A stretch of DNA of 63,650 nucleotides from Lactobacillales bacterium (GTDB lineage: Bacteria > Bacillota > Bacilli > Lactobacillales > Streptococcaceae): contig JAISJD010000031.1 in assembly GCA_031261705.1 (NCBI GenBank), forward strand, positions 1 through 63,650. The letters are read 5' to 3'. A program made the translations under genes and the position numbers. A model generated the notes under the pieces. It was not told where the DNA came from and made no database searches. It saw only the letters and a program-made list of their open reading frames with translations. Shown piece by piece: positions 49,401 through 59,451 of the stretch (positions within the stretch are counted from its first letter, which is position 1; the number at the start of each line of letters is the position of its first letter).

Positions 49401-49479
49401 CTTCCCCCTTTCAGTTTCATTTATTTGAGACGTTTATCAGAAAAATTATCCAATAAAACGCTAAATTCCTGTATTTCTA

Positions 49480-51459
49480 TCATCGTTGTAGCAATTTTGT
49501 TTTTTGTTCCAACACTTGTTTTGGTAGAATCAGTTCAATCTCTTTTGGTTGAAGAATGACTGCTCCCTGTGCTGGAAGTGTTAGTTTAATTTGACAAGGA
49601 AATTCCTTCCAATCCCATGGATAAGTCTGCATTGGTGCGTTACCCTTCGTCCATGTTCCGCCAAATTCTTGCATTTCTGTATTCAATACTTCTTCATAGA
49701 CTCCCCAGTATGGAACGCCAATATAAAAATTACGATGCTCTACAGGGGTCATATTTAAGATAATTAGTAGAAAATCTTTTGGATTATTTCCTTTACGAAT
49801 AATAGATAAAATGGATTGCTCTTTATTGTCTGCATCGACAACCTCTAACCCTTTGTAGGAATGGTCATTTTCCCACAAGGCTGGATGTTCTTGATAAAAT
49901 TTGTTCAAATACTTCGTGAAATACTGATGTTTTTTGTTCATGCTATCCTCTAAATCAACCCACTCAAGACCATGGTCACACTTCCACTCGATAAATTGTC
50001 CCCATTCACTACCCATGAATAACAGCTTCTTTCCCGGAAATGTCATTAGATAGACATACATATTACGCAAGCCTGCAAATTGTTTGTAGCGGTCACCCCA
50101 CATTTTGTGCATCAAGCTCTTCTTCCCATGAACCACCTCATCATGTGAAAAAGGCAGAATATAATTTTCATCAAACATATACATGAATGAAAAAGTCAAT
50201 AAATCAAAATGATATTTTCGATAAATTGGATCCATTTCGTAAAATTTCAACGTATCATTCATCCAGCCCAGATTCCATTTGTAATCAAAACCTAGACCTC
50301 CATGTTCAATCATTCCCGTAATTTTAATTTCGCTTGAGCTATCCTCAGCAATCATTAACGCACTTTCCTGTGCCAGCTTCACCACAACATTTAGCTTCTT
50401 TAAAAAATCAAGTCCTTCAAAATTTTCTATTCCGCCTTCACTATTGGGTGTCCAAGGGCCCTCATCATAGTTGCGATAAAGCATGTTACTCACTGCATCC
50501 ACTCGTATACCGTCTAAATGATAAAACTCTAGCCAAAATAGCGCACTGGAAAGCAAAAAGCTCTGTACTTGTGGTTTTCCCAAATCAAAATTCATCGCAC
50601 CCCATCGAACATTTCGCGCTCGATTTCGGTCATGATATTCAAATTGAGGCGTTCCATCATAGTAAGTAAGAGTATCCTCATTTTGACAAAAATGTCCTGG
50701 CACCCAGTCAACAAGCACTCCAATACCTGCTCTATGCGCTGCTTCCACAAAATCTTGTAATTCCTCGGGCGTTCCATAGTAGGAGCATAAAGCAAAATAG
50801 CCAATCAGTTGATAGCCCCAGCTTTCACCTAACGGATGTTCCATTAAAGGCATAAACTCCACATGCGTATAATTCATCTCTATAAGATAAGGAATTAATT
50901 CCTCCTTTAGCTCTGAAAAACGATATGGTGTTCCATCCTCATGCTGTTTCCAGCTACTAGCGTGTACCTCATAAATATTCATTGGACGATTAAAATAATC
51001 AGAATGTTTCTTATGTAGCGACCATTCCTCATCCTGCCAAGCTTTCTTAGAAATTGTCCGAATCACTGCTGCATCACCCGGACGTTGTTCAAAGCAACGA
51101 GCAAAAGGGTCAATCTTCATTATTTCTCGTCCATTTGCTTGTTTTACCTTGAACTTGTAAAAATCTCCTTCACTTGGTAAATCTGTCCAAATTTCCCAAA
51201 TACCAGTTTCTTGGTTTTTATTCATCGATATCTGTCGTTCCCACCAGTCAGAAAAATCGCCAACTAGCCAAACCATTTGCGCATTCGGTGCCCAGACACG
51301 AAAAACATAACCTGAAGCTTTCTCACGCACTTCTCGATGTGCGCCCAAATATTGCTGAGCATAAAAATTTTCGCCCGCAACGAAGCTCTTGTCCGGAGAA
51401 CGTGCCTCACCCTTGACAAGTTCCTCAAATTCATCTTTATTTATCTGTTTTACCGTCAA
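49480..51459 (-). CDS. glgB: 1,4-alpha-glucan branching enzyme
   Basis: Introduces alpha-1,6 branches in glycogen. It is 659 residues: an N-terminal CBM48 domain ([20 protein letters not shown] near 47-66), then a GH13 barrel with [20 protein letters not shown] (nucleophile Asp) and AEDSS (acid Glu) and [18 protein letters not shown] precedes the ATG. First gene of the glgBCDAP operon. Confidence 0.97.
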   Translation of the reverse strand: MTVKQINKDEFEELVKGEARSPDKSFVAGENFYAQQYLGAHREVREKASGYVFRVWAPNAQMVWLVGDFSDWWERQISMNKNQETGIWEIWTDLPSEGDFYKFKVKQANGREIMKIDPFARCFEQRPGDAAVIRTISKKAWQDEEWSLHKKHSDYFNRPMNIYEVHASSWKQHEDGTPYRFSELKEELIPYLIEMNYTHVEFMPLMEHPLGESWGYQLIGYFALCSYYGTPEELQDFVEAAHRAGIGVLVDWVPGHFCQNEDTLTYYDGTPQFEYHDRNRARNVRWGAMNFDLGKPQVQSFLLSSALFWLEFYHLDGIRVDAVSNMLYRNYDEGPWTPNSEGGIENFEGLDFLKKLNVVVKLAQESALMIAEDSSSEIKITGMIEHGGLGFDYKWNLGWMNDTLKFYEMDPIYRKYHFDLLTFSFMYMFDENYILPFSHDEVVHGKKSLMHKMWGDRYKQFAGLRNMYVYLMTFPGKKLLFMGSEWGQFIEWKCDHGLEWVDLEDSMNKKHQYFTKYLNKFYQEHPALWENDHSYKGLEVVDADNKEQSILSIIRKGNNPKDFLLIILNMTPVEHRNFYIGVPYWGVYEEVLNTEMQEFGGTWTKGNAPMQTYPWDWKEFPCQIKLTLPAQGAVILQPKEIELILPKQVLEQKTKLLQR

Positions 51460-51537
51460 TCATATCCCTCCTAGCGATTAGTTGGAATTAACTCTAAGTA
51501 AAAAAGCACTGTTACTTTATGTAAATGTCTGATAACA

Positions 51538-51566
51538 ATTAAAAATAAATTAAATAACCATGTTAA
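51538..51566 (-). promoter_or_regulatory. Probable glg operon promoter
   Basis: On the minus strand TTAACA (51566-51561), a 17-nt spacer and TTTAAT (51543-51538), each five of six to consensus. No CcpA cre site was recognisable by eye in 51460-51735, an AT-rich stretch without a gene. Confidence 0.55.
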
Positions 51567-51734
51567 ATATGTACTTCGTATAGGAAATTCACAATCCATT
51601 TATCCCATGTATTAATAATAACATAATTCTATTTCATTTGGTAAGGGTATTTTACATGTTTTCATATTTTTTTCGACAAATATAACAATTATTTCGTTAT
51701 GAAAATAACATTTGAATTTTCCTTTTTATTTAAT

Positions 51735-51792
51735 AAAAAAAAAAATAAAAAAAAGCTCGTAGAAGTAAGCATTCTCAAGCTTTTCTACGAGC
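51735..51792 (-). terminator. alaS terminator
   Basis: GCTCGTAGAA (51755-51764) and TTCTACGAGC (51783-51792) make a perfect 10-bp stem. On the minus strand it is followed by a T tract of about 20 nt. Confidence 0.9.
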
Positions 51793-51824
51793 AATAAGTT
51801 ATTTATTGATTATTAAATGAAAAA

Positions 51825-54467
51825 TTATTTTTCATTTAACCAGTTTTTTACTTCATTAAGAGCCGCCGGAATACCCGCTGGATTCTTCCCACCAGCCTGT
51901 GCCATATCCGGACGACCCCCGCCGCCTCCGCTAACTAATGGAGCAATCGCTTTAATCAGGTCTCCTGCTTTCAATCCCTTTTCATTTGCAGTTTTCATCA
52001 TAGCAACTAATAGATTTACTTTTCCGTCTACTGTATTTGCCAAAACTAGGACATCAGAAGCGCCTTTTTGTTTCCACTGATCTGCTAGTCCACGAAGTTG
52101 ATTCATATCCTTCACATGAACTTGAGAGGCAATAAAGCTTACGCCACCAGCCTCTTGTACATCTTTGAAGATATCTCCAGCCTGTTGATTTGCAAGCTTC
52201 GTTGCTAGAGTTTCATTTTCCTTTTGAAGTTCACGAAGCTGTTCTTGTAAAGCTTCCACTTTAGTTGGAACATCCTTTAACTGTGGAGATTTCACCATAG
52301 CCGAAACAGCCTTCAATTGTTCCTCTTCTTCACGATATAATTCATAAGCTTCTTGACTTGTCACCGCAACAATTCGGCGAGTCCCTGAACCAATACCAGA
52401 TTCAGAAACAATCTTGAAGATTCCAATTTCTGAAGTATCCTTGGTATGTGTGCCACCACATAGTTCAAGAGAATATTCCCCAATTTTTACGACACGTACA
52501 TCATGGCCATATTTTTCACCGAATAACGCCATAGCGCCCATTTTCTTCGCTGTATCAATATCTGTTTCAATCACTTCAACTGGTAGAGCTTGCCAGATAA
52601 CTTCATTCACTTCATTTTCAATTTGTTGTAGCTCTTCTGCCGTCACTTGACCAAAGTGAGTAAAGTCAAAGCGTAAGAAAGTTGTTTCATTTAATGAACC
52701 CGCTTGATTGGCATGTGCGCCTAACGTATTTTTCAATGCTGCGTGAAGTAAGTGAGTCGCCGTATGGTTTTTAATCACCTTAGCACGACGAACTTCATCA
52801 ATTTCAAGCTCATAGGTTTCCCCTTGAACTAGCGAACCACGCACGTTCACAGTGTGTAGCGGTTGACCATTTGGCGCTTTTTGAACATCCGTCACCTCAG
52901 CAACTACTGTACCGTCCAATGATTTAATCACCCCATGGTCAGCTACCTGTCCACCCATTTCAGCATAGAAAGGCGTATGTGCAAAGATTAATTGTGCCGT
53001 CCCAGTAGTTAACGTATCCACTCGTGCTTCATCAGAAACAATCGTTAACAATTCAGATTGTAATTTATGATGTTCATAATCAAAGGTCGATTCTGCTTTA
53101 ATATCTGTTAACACAGCTGATTGCACACCCATGGATAAATCTTTTGAGCGAGCGCTACGAGCACGTTCCTGTTGTTCTTTCATAGCTACTTCAAAACCAG
53201 CATGGTCAACCTTTAAACCTTCATCTTCAGCTAATTCTTCTGTTAATTCCACTGGGAAACCATACGTATCATAAAGCGTAAAGATGTCGCGACCGTCTAA
53301 AGTATCTTTTCCAGATTTTTTCAAATCAGCTAGTAGACTGTCAAGCTTACTTGAGCCAGCGTCAATGGTTTTATGGAAGGTTTCTTCCTCTTGACGAATC
53401 ACCTTTTGAATAAATTCTGCATTTTCAAGCACTTCTGGATAGTAGCTTTCCATAATTTCGCCCACGATTGGCACTAATTTGTAAAGAAAAGCTTCTTCAA
53501 TCCCTAATTTTTTCCCGTGCATAACTGCACGACGCAATAAGCGACGTAAAACATAGCCACGACCTTCGTTTCCAGGTAACGCACCGTCTCCAATAGCAAA
53601 GCTCAGCGCACGTACGTGGTCAGCTATCACTTTAAAGCTCATATTTGAAGCGGAATGTTTAGGATTATAGGTTTGCCCACTAATCACTTCGACTTCATGG
53701 ATAATAGGCAAGAATAGATCTGTTTCAAAGTTCGTTGGTGCATCCTGAATGATAGAAACCATCCGTTCTAAGCCCATGCCCGTATCAATGTTTTTATGCG
53801 GCAGCGGTTCAAAATTATCCGTATCTGGAATGTGATTAAATTCTGAAAATACTAAGTTCCAAACTTCAAGATAACGTTCATTTTCTCCACCCGGGTAGTT
53901 TTCCGGATCATCTTCTGGAATATCCAAGTATTCTGGGCCACGGTCATAGAAAATTTCTGAGTCGGGACCACTTGGACCAGCACCAATATCCCAAAAATTA
54001 TCTTCAATCGGAATAATATGGTCCTCCGGTAAACCGACAACCTCATGCCAAATGCGATGTGCTTCGGTATCTTTAGGATAAACCGTAACATATAATTTTT
54101 CAGGGTCAAAACCAATCCATTCAGGACTTGTTAAAAATTCCCATGCCCATGGAATGACTTCTTTTTTAAAGTAATCGCCGATAGAGAAATTTCCAAGCAT
54201 TTCAAACATTGTATGATGACGTGCTGTTTTCCCAACGTTTTCAATATCGTTTGTTCGAATAGATTTTTGAGCGTTCGTAATTCTTGGATTTTCGGGCACC
54301 TCTGAACCGTCAAAGTATTTCTTCAACGTAGCTACCCCTGAGTTAATCCATAGTAAAGTTGGATCATTGACTGGAATGAGTGACGCTGAGGGTTCCACTG
54401 TGTGACCTTTTGATTTAAAAAAGTCGAGGAAAAGCTGACGAACCTGCGCACTTGTTAATTGTTTCAT
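51825..54467 (-). CDS. alaS: Alanyl-tRNA synthetase
   Basis: Class II synthetase charging tRNA-Ala. It is 880 residues: catalytic domain, tRNA-recognition region, editing domain with [16 protein letters not shown] and [14 protein letters not shown] (zinc and editing site), and a C-terminal DHHA1 domain with [14 protein letters not shown]. The start at 54467 has AAAGGAG at a good distance and gives the conserved [17 protein letters not shown] front; the open frame beyond it runs into the T-box leader. Controlled by an alanine T-box. Confidence 0.98.
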   Translation of the reverse strand: MKQLTSAQVRQLFLDFFKSKGHTVEPSASLIPVNDPTLLWINSGVATLKKYFDGSEVPENPRITNAQKSIRTNDIENVGKTARHHTMFEMLGNFSIGDYFKKEVIPWAWEFLTSPEWIGFDPEKLYVTVYPKDTEAHRIWHEVVGLPEDHIIPIEDNFWDIGAGPSGPDSEIFYDRGPEYLDIPEDDPENYPGGENERYLEVWNLVFSEFNHIPDTDNFEPLPHKNIDTGMGLERMVSIIQDAPTNFETDLFLPIIHEVEVISGQTYNPKHSASNMSFKVIADHVRALSFAIGDGALPGNEGRGYVLRRLLRRAVMHGKKLGIEEAFLYKLVPIVGEIMESYYPEVLENAEFIQKVIRQEEETFHKTIDAGSSKLDSLLADLKKSGKDTLDGRDIFTLYDTYGFPVELTEELAEDEGLKVDHAGFEVAMKEQQERARSARSKDLSMGVQSAVLTDIKAESTFDYEHHKLQSELLTIVSDEARVDTLTTGTAQLIFAHTPFYAEMGGQVADHGVIKSLDGTVVAEVTDVQKAPNGQPLHTVNVRGSLVQGETYELEIDEVRRAKVIKNHTATHLLHAALKNTLGAHANQAGSLNETTFLRFDFTHFGQVTAEELQQIENEVNEVIWQALPVEVIETDIDTAKKMGAMALFGEKYGHDVRVVKIGEYSLELCGGTHTKDTSEIGIFKIVSESGIGSGTRRIVAVTSQEAYELYREEEEQLKAVSAMVKSPQLKDVPTKVEALQEQLRELQKENETLATKLANQQAGDIFKDVQEAGGVSFIASQVHVKDMNQLRGLADQWKQKGASDVLVLANTVDGKVNLLVAMMKTANEKGLKAGDLIKAIAPLVSGGGGGRPDMAQAGGKNPAGIPAALNEVKNWLNEK

Positions 54468-54489
54468 GTGTATTTTCTCCTTTTTGTTT

Positions 54490-54708
54490 AAAAATAAAAA
54501 AACGATGTCCTTTGCAAGCAGGGACGAATTACCGCGGTACCACCCTACGTGCAATGAATATCGTGTCATTACCTCTTTAGCTCGATAACGCCGAGTTGCG
54601 CTAAGTTTTCACTTAGAATTTTGAGGGAGCCAATTAAAACGAACCTGTCTTTCTCTCAACCGTGGAAAGACTTTCTGTGAAGCTGAAGTTTTAAAAGATG
54701 TTCTCAAT
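54490..54708 (-). promoter_or_regulatory. T-box riboswitch leader of alaS
   Basis: The T-box sequence AGGGTGGTACCGCGGT (54546-54531 on the minus strand) is followed by a terminator stem (GTCCC.../...GGAC, 54525-54507) and a T run (54502-54495). Uncharged tRNA-Ala would stabilise the antiterminator. I could not place the specifier codon with confidence by eye. Confidence 0.93.
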
Positions 54709-54713
54709 TTGAC

Positions 54714-54742
54714 AGTATAGTGGAATTTTTTTCCCTTGTCAA
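54714..54742 (-). promoter_or_regulatory. alaS promoter
   Basis: On the minus strand a perfect TTGACA (54742-54737), a 17-nt spacer and TATACT (54719-54714). The -35 overlaps the stop codon of the upstream gene. Confidence 0.85.
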
Positions 54743-55851
54743 TTATTCCGAATAATTAATGCTTTTCGGTACAAATATTTCAGCGGAGAAAGAATTTCAT
54801 TTTTCATGATTCGCACATAAGACTGATAATAGCTAGATAGTGGCAAGACATTTTCTATCAACGTCCCTGCTTGTGGTACCAGTCCTAATTTTAGAATTTG
54901 TTCCTCATTGGTAATTTCAAAGCGAGTCCGTGTTGTATCAATTACAGCACCAAACATATTTTCACCTAAAGCCCGCTTACGAGCAGGATTGGGCTGTTCT
55001 GAAAGAGGATTATCCTCAATATTTAACTCATTTCCCCAACGGAACAACCGTCGAGTTCCTGCACCAACTACATACTCCCATTGATTTTCGTCAAGTAGCT
55101 CAAAGCCCCATTGATGAATCCGCGCATAATTTTCCTCTAAAGTTAATTGTTGATGTAAAAACACACGGTAATAATCTAAATTTTCGACATATTCTAAGTA
55201 AAACTCATTCATTTCTAAAAAACGCTCGGGAGCCGACCAAACCAAGCTCTCCTGCAAAGACAAATCTGGAAAAAGTAGCTGACGAATTTTCTTTTCAAAT
55301 GGGCCAAATAAATCTGTTTCACCCTCAAACTCACCTGTAATCATATCTAAACGACCGATAAAATTCGTACTAGCAGGAAGCGCATATTTCCCGACAATCA
55401 TCGGCGGAATATCTACCTTACGAAGAGAAGTTGTATGAAGATTAATATAGGCGTCAATCCCCTCCATCGTTTCTAGGTCAAATTCTTCCTGCTCCTCCAT
55501 AAATTCTTGCGCATAGGAGTGCATACTTTCATCAAAATTCGCCCAGAAGCTTACGTTTTCTTTTTGCTCAGGTTTCCCAAGCAATTCATGAGTAGGTAAC
55601 CCTTCGCTACCAATTTCCCAGCCAAGAATCACTTCCCTTTGTCCGGGGATAAATACGAAAGTTTCATTAGCAAGCATAAATTCAAAGCTACGATTTTTTA
55701 TTCCAAAAAGCTCAAACTCTTTTAATTGAATATTTGTTACCTCAAGTTCAGGCTTCACATGATAGGCAAGTACTTGTTCAAACAAAGCTTGCTTCATCTC
55801 ATCCGTTGCATTTTTCCAACAAGCCCCAGAAAGCTGGTCAATGAACTCCAT
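54739..55851 (-). CDS. Uncharacterised protein with FGE/sulfatase-modifying-factor-like signature
   Basis: A 370-residue soluble protein that I cannot assign to a characterised family. The first two thirds are acidic and mixed alpha/beta. Near residues 260-285 the segment ENQWEYVVGAGTRRLFRWGN resembles the W-E-Y ... W-G pattern of formylglycine-generating-enzyme-like (SUMF1) domains, followed by NMFGAVIDTTRTRFEI. The later GGS and GFR motifs with active-site cysteines are not seen, so enzymatic FGE activity is unlikely. AGGAGG precedes the ATG at 55851. It sits just upstream of the alaS promoter with no terminator between. Confidence 0.75.
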   Translation of the reverse strand: MEFIDQLSGACWKNATDEMKQALFEQVLAYHVKPELEVTNIQLKEFELFGIKNRSFEFMLANETFVFIPGQREVILGWEIGSEGLPTHELLGKPEQKENVSFWANFDESMHSYAQEFMEEQEEFDLETMEGIDAYINLHTTSLRKVDIPPMIVGKYALPASTNFIGRLDMITGEFEGETDLFGPFEKKIRQLLFPDLSLQESLVWSAPERFLEMNEFYLEYVENLDYYRVFLHQQLTLEENYARIHQWGFELLDENQWEYVVGAGTRRLFRWGNELNIEDNPLSEQPNPARKRALGENMFGAVIDTTRTRFEITNEEQILKLGLVPQAGTLIENVLPLSSYYQSYVRIMKNEILSPLKYLYRKALIIRNN

Positions 55852-55922
55852 ATGTATCCCTCCTAAAACACAGCGAGAAATCACCCAAATGAATTGAATG
55901 ATTTCTACCGCCTATTCTAAAC

Positions 55923-57269
55923 TTAATACGTTTTTTTCTTAGCTTTACGAGTATCCCGTGTTTTTTGACGACGTTCTACCTTTCGTTTTTGACGATTACT
56001 TTCACTAATCGCACGGTCAATCTTTTTCTTATAGCCCGGTTTAATTTTTTTCTTCTTCTTTTTCACTAGACCAATCAAAGTCGGGTCAAGTTCATCCCGA
56101 CTTTTTTCTCGTTTGGCACGACGATTACGATCATAAGAATCTAAGATTTCCCCATTTTTAATCTCTTTTGGTTGGAAAACGACCCCAAGAGCCTCAATTT
56201 GTGTAATCATATGCTCATCACTAGGTTCATAAAGAGTAATTGCTGTCCCTGAAAGACCATTCCGACCTGTTCTCCCTACTCGGTGAATGAAGAAATCTAA
56301 ATCATTAGGAATTTCTGCATTAATCACTTGACTAACGCCCTCAATATCAATTCCCCGTGCAGCCAAATCCGTTGCCACCACATATTGATAATCCAAGTTT
56401 ACCACCTGACGCATAACACGTTTCCGTTCACGTGGAGAAATATCCCCATGAATTTTCGCTACCGTCAAGCCTTGAGATTTCAAATAATCTGTAATTTCAT
56501 CAACCCTTGTTTTGGTATTTGCAAAAACAATTGCAAGATAGGGATGTCCAACTGTTAATAAATCATAAATAATCTTATTTTTATCTTTCCCCTTAGTAGA
56601 AATCAGCCAATTATCAATCGAGTCAGAAATGATTGATTTCGGTTGAATATGCTCCTGCACAGGATTTTCCATATACTTCTTCAAAAATGGTTTTAGCTTT
56701 TCTGGAATCGTTGCAGAAAATACCAACATTTGTAGCTTATCTGGCAAACGCCCAGCAATCTGGTCAACTTCCTCCAAAAAGCCCATATCTAAAGTCATAT
56801 CTGCTTCATCAATAACAAAAGTTGTCGCTGTATGCGCAAGCAAAGCCTGTTCATTGATTAAATCTAAAATTCGTCCAGGTGTTCCAATCACTAGCTGTGG
56901 TTGTTGATGTTTTAGTTTTTCAATTTGGCGATGCTTGTCTGTTCCACCAACAAAATTAGTCACTCGAATTTCTGGCTGTGAAAATTTTGCAATCTGCGTG
57001 GCTGCGTTATAAATCTGTGTTGCAAGCTCACGACTTGGTGCTGTAACAATCACCTGTACCTCATTTTTACTTGCATCAATTCGGTTCATTAGTGGTAATA
57101 AGAATGTATGTGTTTTCCCAGAACCTGTTTGCGATTGTCCAATCACACTCTTGCCTTTTTTAATCACGGGAATTAATTTCTCCTGTACTTCAGTTGGTTC
57201 TGAAAATTGAATATCTGCTAAAGCTTCATAAATAAACTCATTAAAATCAAATTGTTTAAAAGAACTCAC
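55923..57269 (-). CDS. cshB: DEAD-box ATP-dependent RNA helicase (CshB-like)
   Basis: A 448-residue RNA helicase. The motifs in order are Q motif (FSEPTEVQEKLIP), GQSQTGSGKTHTF (I), PSRELATQI (Ia), DEAD in VIDEADMTLDMG (II), SATIP (III), and HRVGRTGRNG (VI), then a lysine-rich tail typical of CshB/YqfR. It probably acts in cold adaptation, ribosome assembly or RNA turnover. The likely start is GTG at 57269, 8 nt after AGAGGT. Confidence 0.93.
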   Translation of the reverse strand: MSSFKQFDFNEFIYEALADIQFSEPTEVQEKLIPVIKKGKSVIGQSQTGSGKTHTFLLPLMNRIDASKNEVQVIVTAPSRELATQIYNAATQIAKFSQPEIRVTNFVGGTDKHRQIEKLKHQQPQLVIGTPGRILDLINEQALLAHTATTFVIDEADMTLDMGFLEEVDQIAGRLPDKLQMLVFSATIPEKLKPFLKKYMENPVQEHIQPKSIISDSIDNWLISTKGKDKNKIIYDLLTVGHPYLAIVFANTKTRVDEITDYLKSQGLTVAKIHGDISPRERKRVMRQVVNLDYQYVVATDLAARGIDIEGVSQVINAEIPNDLDFFIHRVGRTGRNGLSGTAITLYEPSDEHMITQIEALGVVFQPKEIKNGEILDSYDRNRRAKREKSRDELDPTLIGLVKKKKKKIKPGYKKKIDRAISESNRQKRKVERRQKTRDTRKAKKKTY

Positions 57270-57308
57270 GTTTTGCACCTCTATTTCTTTCCTTTATATG
57301 CCTATCAA

Positions 57309-57338
57309 ATTATACGCCAATCGTATTATAGCATACAA
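57309..57338 (-). promoter_or_regulatory. Promoter of the DEAD-box helicase gene
   Basis: On the minus strand TTGTAT (57338-57333), an 18-nt spacer and TATAAT (57314-57309). The -35 overlaps the T run of the preceding terminator. Confidence 0.6.
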
Positions 57339-57363
57339 AAAGGCTCAACGTTGCCGTTAAACC
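57337..57363 (-). terminator. Terminator of the MFS gene
   Basis: On the minus strand GGTTTAACG-GCAA-CGTTGAGCC (57363-57342), nine pairs with two G-U, is followed by TTTTT. The loop is of the GNRA type. Confidence 0.8.
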
Positions 57364-57381
57364 TCCTCATTTAACCGATTC

Positions 57382-58632
57382 TCAATGTTCTTTCTCCATT
57401 TTCCGCTCCAAACGTAGCTCTTTTGAATTAAAATAGAACAAAATCATATTCATTAAGACTAAAATCGCCGTAGAAAAGAACACAGCACTATATCCAAACA
57501 TACTAGAAACCGTGGTTCCAAGCATAGGACCAATCACGGAACCAATTGATTGAAAGCTTTGATTGTAGCTAAAAATCCGTCCCGTCACCGCTGTTGGTGT
57601 ATTTTTGGCTAATAACGTATTCACCGCTGGAAGCATCGTCGCATCGCTAATTCCAACAAAAAATCGAAGAAGCATGAGCTGAGGAATACTATGCACAAAA
57701 CCAGTCAGAGCAAAAACGAGAACCGCCCAAAGAAATCCCGCCATCAGCATTCGTTCCGTTCCAACTCGATCACCAACCCTGCCAAAAATCGGTGCTGCAA
57801 TCACTGTGGCAATCCCCGGCATCGCAGCGACAATTCCCGCTGTAAAGGTCACATTTCCATGTCCTGACATCATTTGTCGAACATATAGGCTCAAAATGGG
57901 ATTAATGGAATTATTCGATGCTTGAATAATCATCGTTGTAATTACAAGCCCAATAATCAGCTGTGGAGACTTCAACATGTGGTAAACCGAGTGAAACGAC
58001 TGAGCCTGCATTAGACCCTTTGCAGGTGCCTGCTTCGTTTCCTTTACAAAGAAAAATGATAATAAAAACACAAGAAAAAGCAATCCACCCGTCACAAAGA
58101 AAACATTTCGATAATCAAAAATATTTGCCAACGCACCACCAAGTAGTGGCCCAAGCAGTGACCCAGAAGTCGTTCCTGTTACCAAAATCCCCAGTGCTTT
58201 TCCAGATGAATGCTTTGGTGTTTCCGTTGCTATGAGCGCATTCGCATTACTCACAAACCCAGCAAACACCCCTTGAAGTGCCCGCAAGCCAATTAATTGC
58301 CAAACATTTTGCGAAAGCCCCATTAAGCTAAACACAATCGCCATTCCAAACGAGGCACGAAGAAGCATTAATTTCCGTCCCTTTATATCCGCTAGCTTCC
58401 CCCAAAACGGAGAAACAACCGCCGTCACCAAGAAAGTAATCGCAAAAGTCACTCCTGAATAAAAATTCAACTGACTTTTGGTAAAATTGCCAAGCTCATC
58501 AATATAAAAGGAAAGAAATGGAAGAACCTCGCTAAACCCAACCCCTGCCATAAACGTACCAAACCATAAAACAATGATATTTCTTTGCCAAACAGGCATC
58601 GTCCTCAAGCGATTTAATTTCTCTTTTATCAT
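57382..58632 (-). CDS. MFS multidrug efflux transporter (DHA1 type)
   Basis: A 416-residue permease with 12 predicted helices. It has the MFS A-motif GKLADIKGRKLML after helix 2, its second-half counterpart GRVGDRVGTERMLMAG, and the drug-exporter C-motif LGILVTGTTSGSLLGPLLGG in helix 5. This fits PmrA/NorA-like proton-coupled drug exporters; the substrates are not predictable. The start at 58632 follows GGGGGTGAGG. Own promoter and terminator. Confidence 0.9.
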   Translation of the reverse strand: MIKEKLNRLRTMPVWQRNIIVLWFGTFMAGVGFSEVLPFLSFYIDELGNFTKSQLNFYSGVTFAITFLVTAVVSPFWGKLADIKGRKLMLLRASFGMAIVFSLMGLSQNVWQLIGLRALQGVFAGFVSNANALIATETPKHSSGKALGILVTGTTSGSLLGPLLGGALANIFDYRNVFFVTGGLLFLVFLLSFFFVKETKQAPAKGLMQAQSFHSVYHMLKSPQLIIGLVITTMIIQASNNSINPILSLYVRQMMSGHGNVTFTAGIVAAMPGIATVIAAPIFGRVGDRVGTERMLMAGFLWAVLVFALTGFVHSIPQLMLLRFFVGISDATMLPAVNTLLAKNTPTAVTGRIFSYNQSFQSIGSVIGPMLGTTVSSMFGYSAVFFSTAILVLMNMILFYFNSKELRLERKMEKEH

Positions 58633-58661
58633 TACCTCACCCCCAGTAATCTTCTGCTTTA

Positions 58662-58690
58662 AATATAAACTGAAATAGATATTTTGTGAA
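58662..58690 (-). promoter_or_regulatory. Promoter of the MFS gene
   Basis: On the minus strand TTCACA (58690-58685), a 17-nt spacer and TATATT (58667-58662). Confidence 0.65.
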
Positions 58691-58721
58691 CTAATAAAAC
58701 AAAATTTCACAAGAAAAACAT

Positions 58722-58753
58722 AAAAAAATCCAAATAGCCTAAGCTACTCGGAT
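58722..58753 (-). terminator. Terminator of the Ntdp gene
   Basis: On the minus strand ATCCGAGTAGC-TTAG-GCTATTTGGAT (58753-58728), eleven pairs with two G-U, is followed by TTTTTT. Confidence 0.85.
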
Positions 58754-58810
58754 GATTCGTCGGTAAAAATTTACCTACTTATTTGTTTTGATTACGTTGT
58801 CAACCCAGAA

Positions 58811-59347
58811 TTAGTCCTTACGCGACAATTGTTGATAGCGATTATACCAAATATCCACGTATTCATCAGAAAACGGTCCTTTGCCATTGTTAATCCAATC
58901 AACGAGTATCTTGACATTTTCCTTCAAGATAAAGTCAATCTCAGGGGTATAATGCATTTTCTTACGATGCAATTCATACTCATCCACATCCAGTAGACGT
59001 TTTTCCCCGTCTGGAAATACTTTGATATCTAAATCATAATCAATGTATTTCAGTGCTTCCTCATCAATCAAATACGGTGAAGCTAGATTACAATAGTAGG
59101 ACACTCCTTTTTCACGAATCATTGCGATAATATTGAACCAATACTTTTTATGGAAATAGACAATAGCTGGTTCTCTCGTCACCCATCGTCGTCCGTCAGA
59201 CTCTGTTACAAGGGTGTGATCATTTACGCCAATGATTGAATGTTCGCTGGTTTTTAATACCATGGTATCACGCCAAGTTCGATGTAAATTGCCGTCGTGT
59301 TTGTAGCTCTGGATAGTGACAAACTCTCCTTCTTTTGGAACTCCCAT
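58811..59347 (-). CDS. Nucleoside tri-/diphosphate phosphatase (Ntdp, YgaC-like, DUF402)
   Basis: A 178-residue DUF402 protein like Bacillus YgaC and staphylococcal SA1684/Ntdp, which hydrolyse nucleoside tri- and diphosphates. Conserved blocks [28 protein letters not shown] and [16 protein letters not shown] are present. The start at 59347 is chosen because it reproduces the family front MGxPKEGE; the frame is open to 59428. An extended -10 (TGCTATAAT, 59422-59417) lies upstream. Confidence 0.93.
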   Translation of the reverse strand: MGVPKEGEFVTIQSYKHDGNLHRTWRDTMVLKTSEHSIIGVNDHTLVTESDGRRWVTREPAIVYFHKKYWFNIIAMIREKGVSYYCNLASPYLIDEEALKYIDYDLDIKVFPDGEKRLLDVDEYELHRKKMHYTPEIDFILKENVKILVDWINNGKGPFSDEYVDIWYNRYQQLSRKD

Positions 59348-59451
59348 GTGGACCCAACTTTCTTCCGAACAATGTTCAGTATTTGTCTGGGTGTCAATTA
59401 CACCGATGTCAAACAAATTATAGCACAAATTTATACAGTGTGGCTAAAAAA

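Noticed and set aside
51460..51735. CcpA cre site before the glg operon
   Set aside because: No sequence close to TGWNANCGNTNWCA was found by eye on either strand; AT-rich near-matches lacked the central CG.
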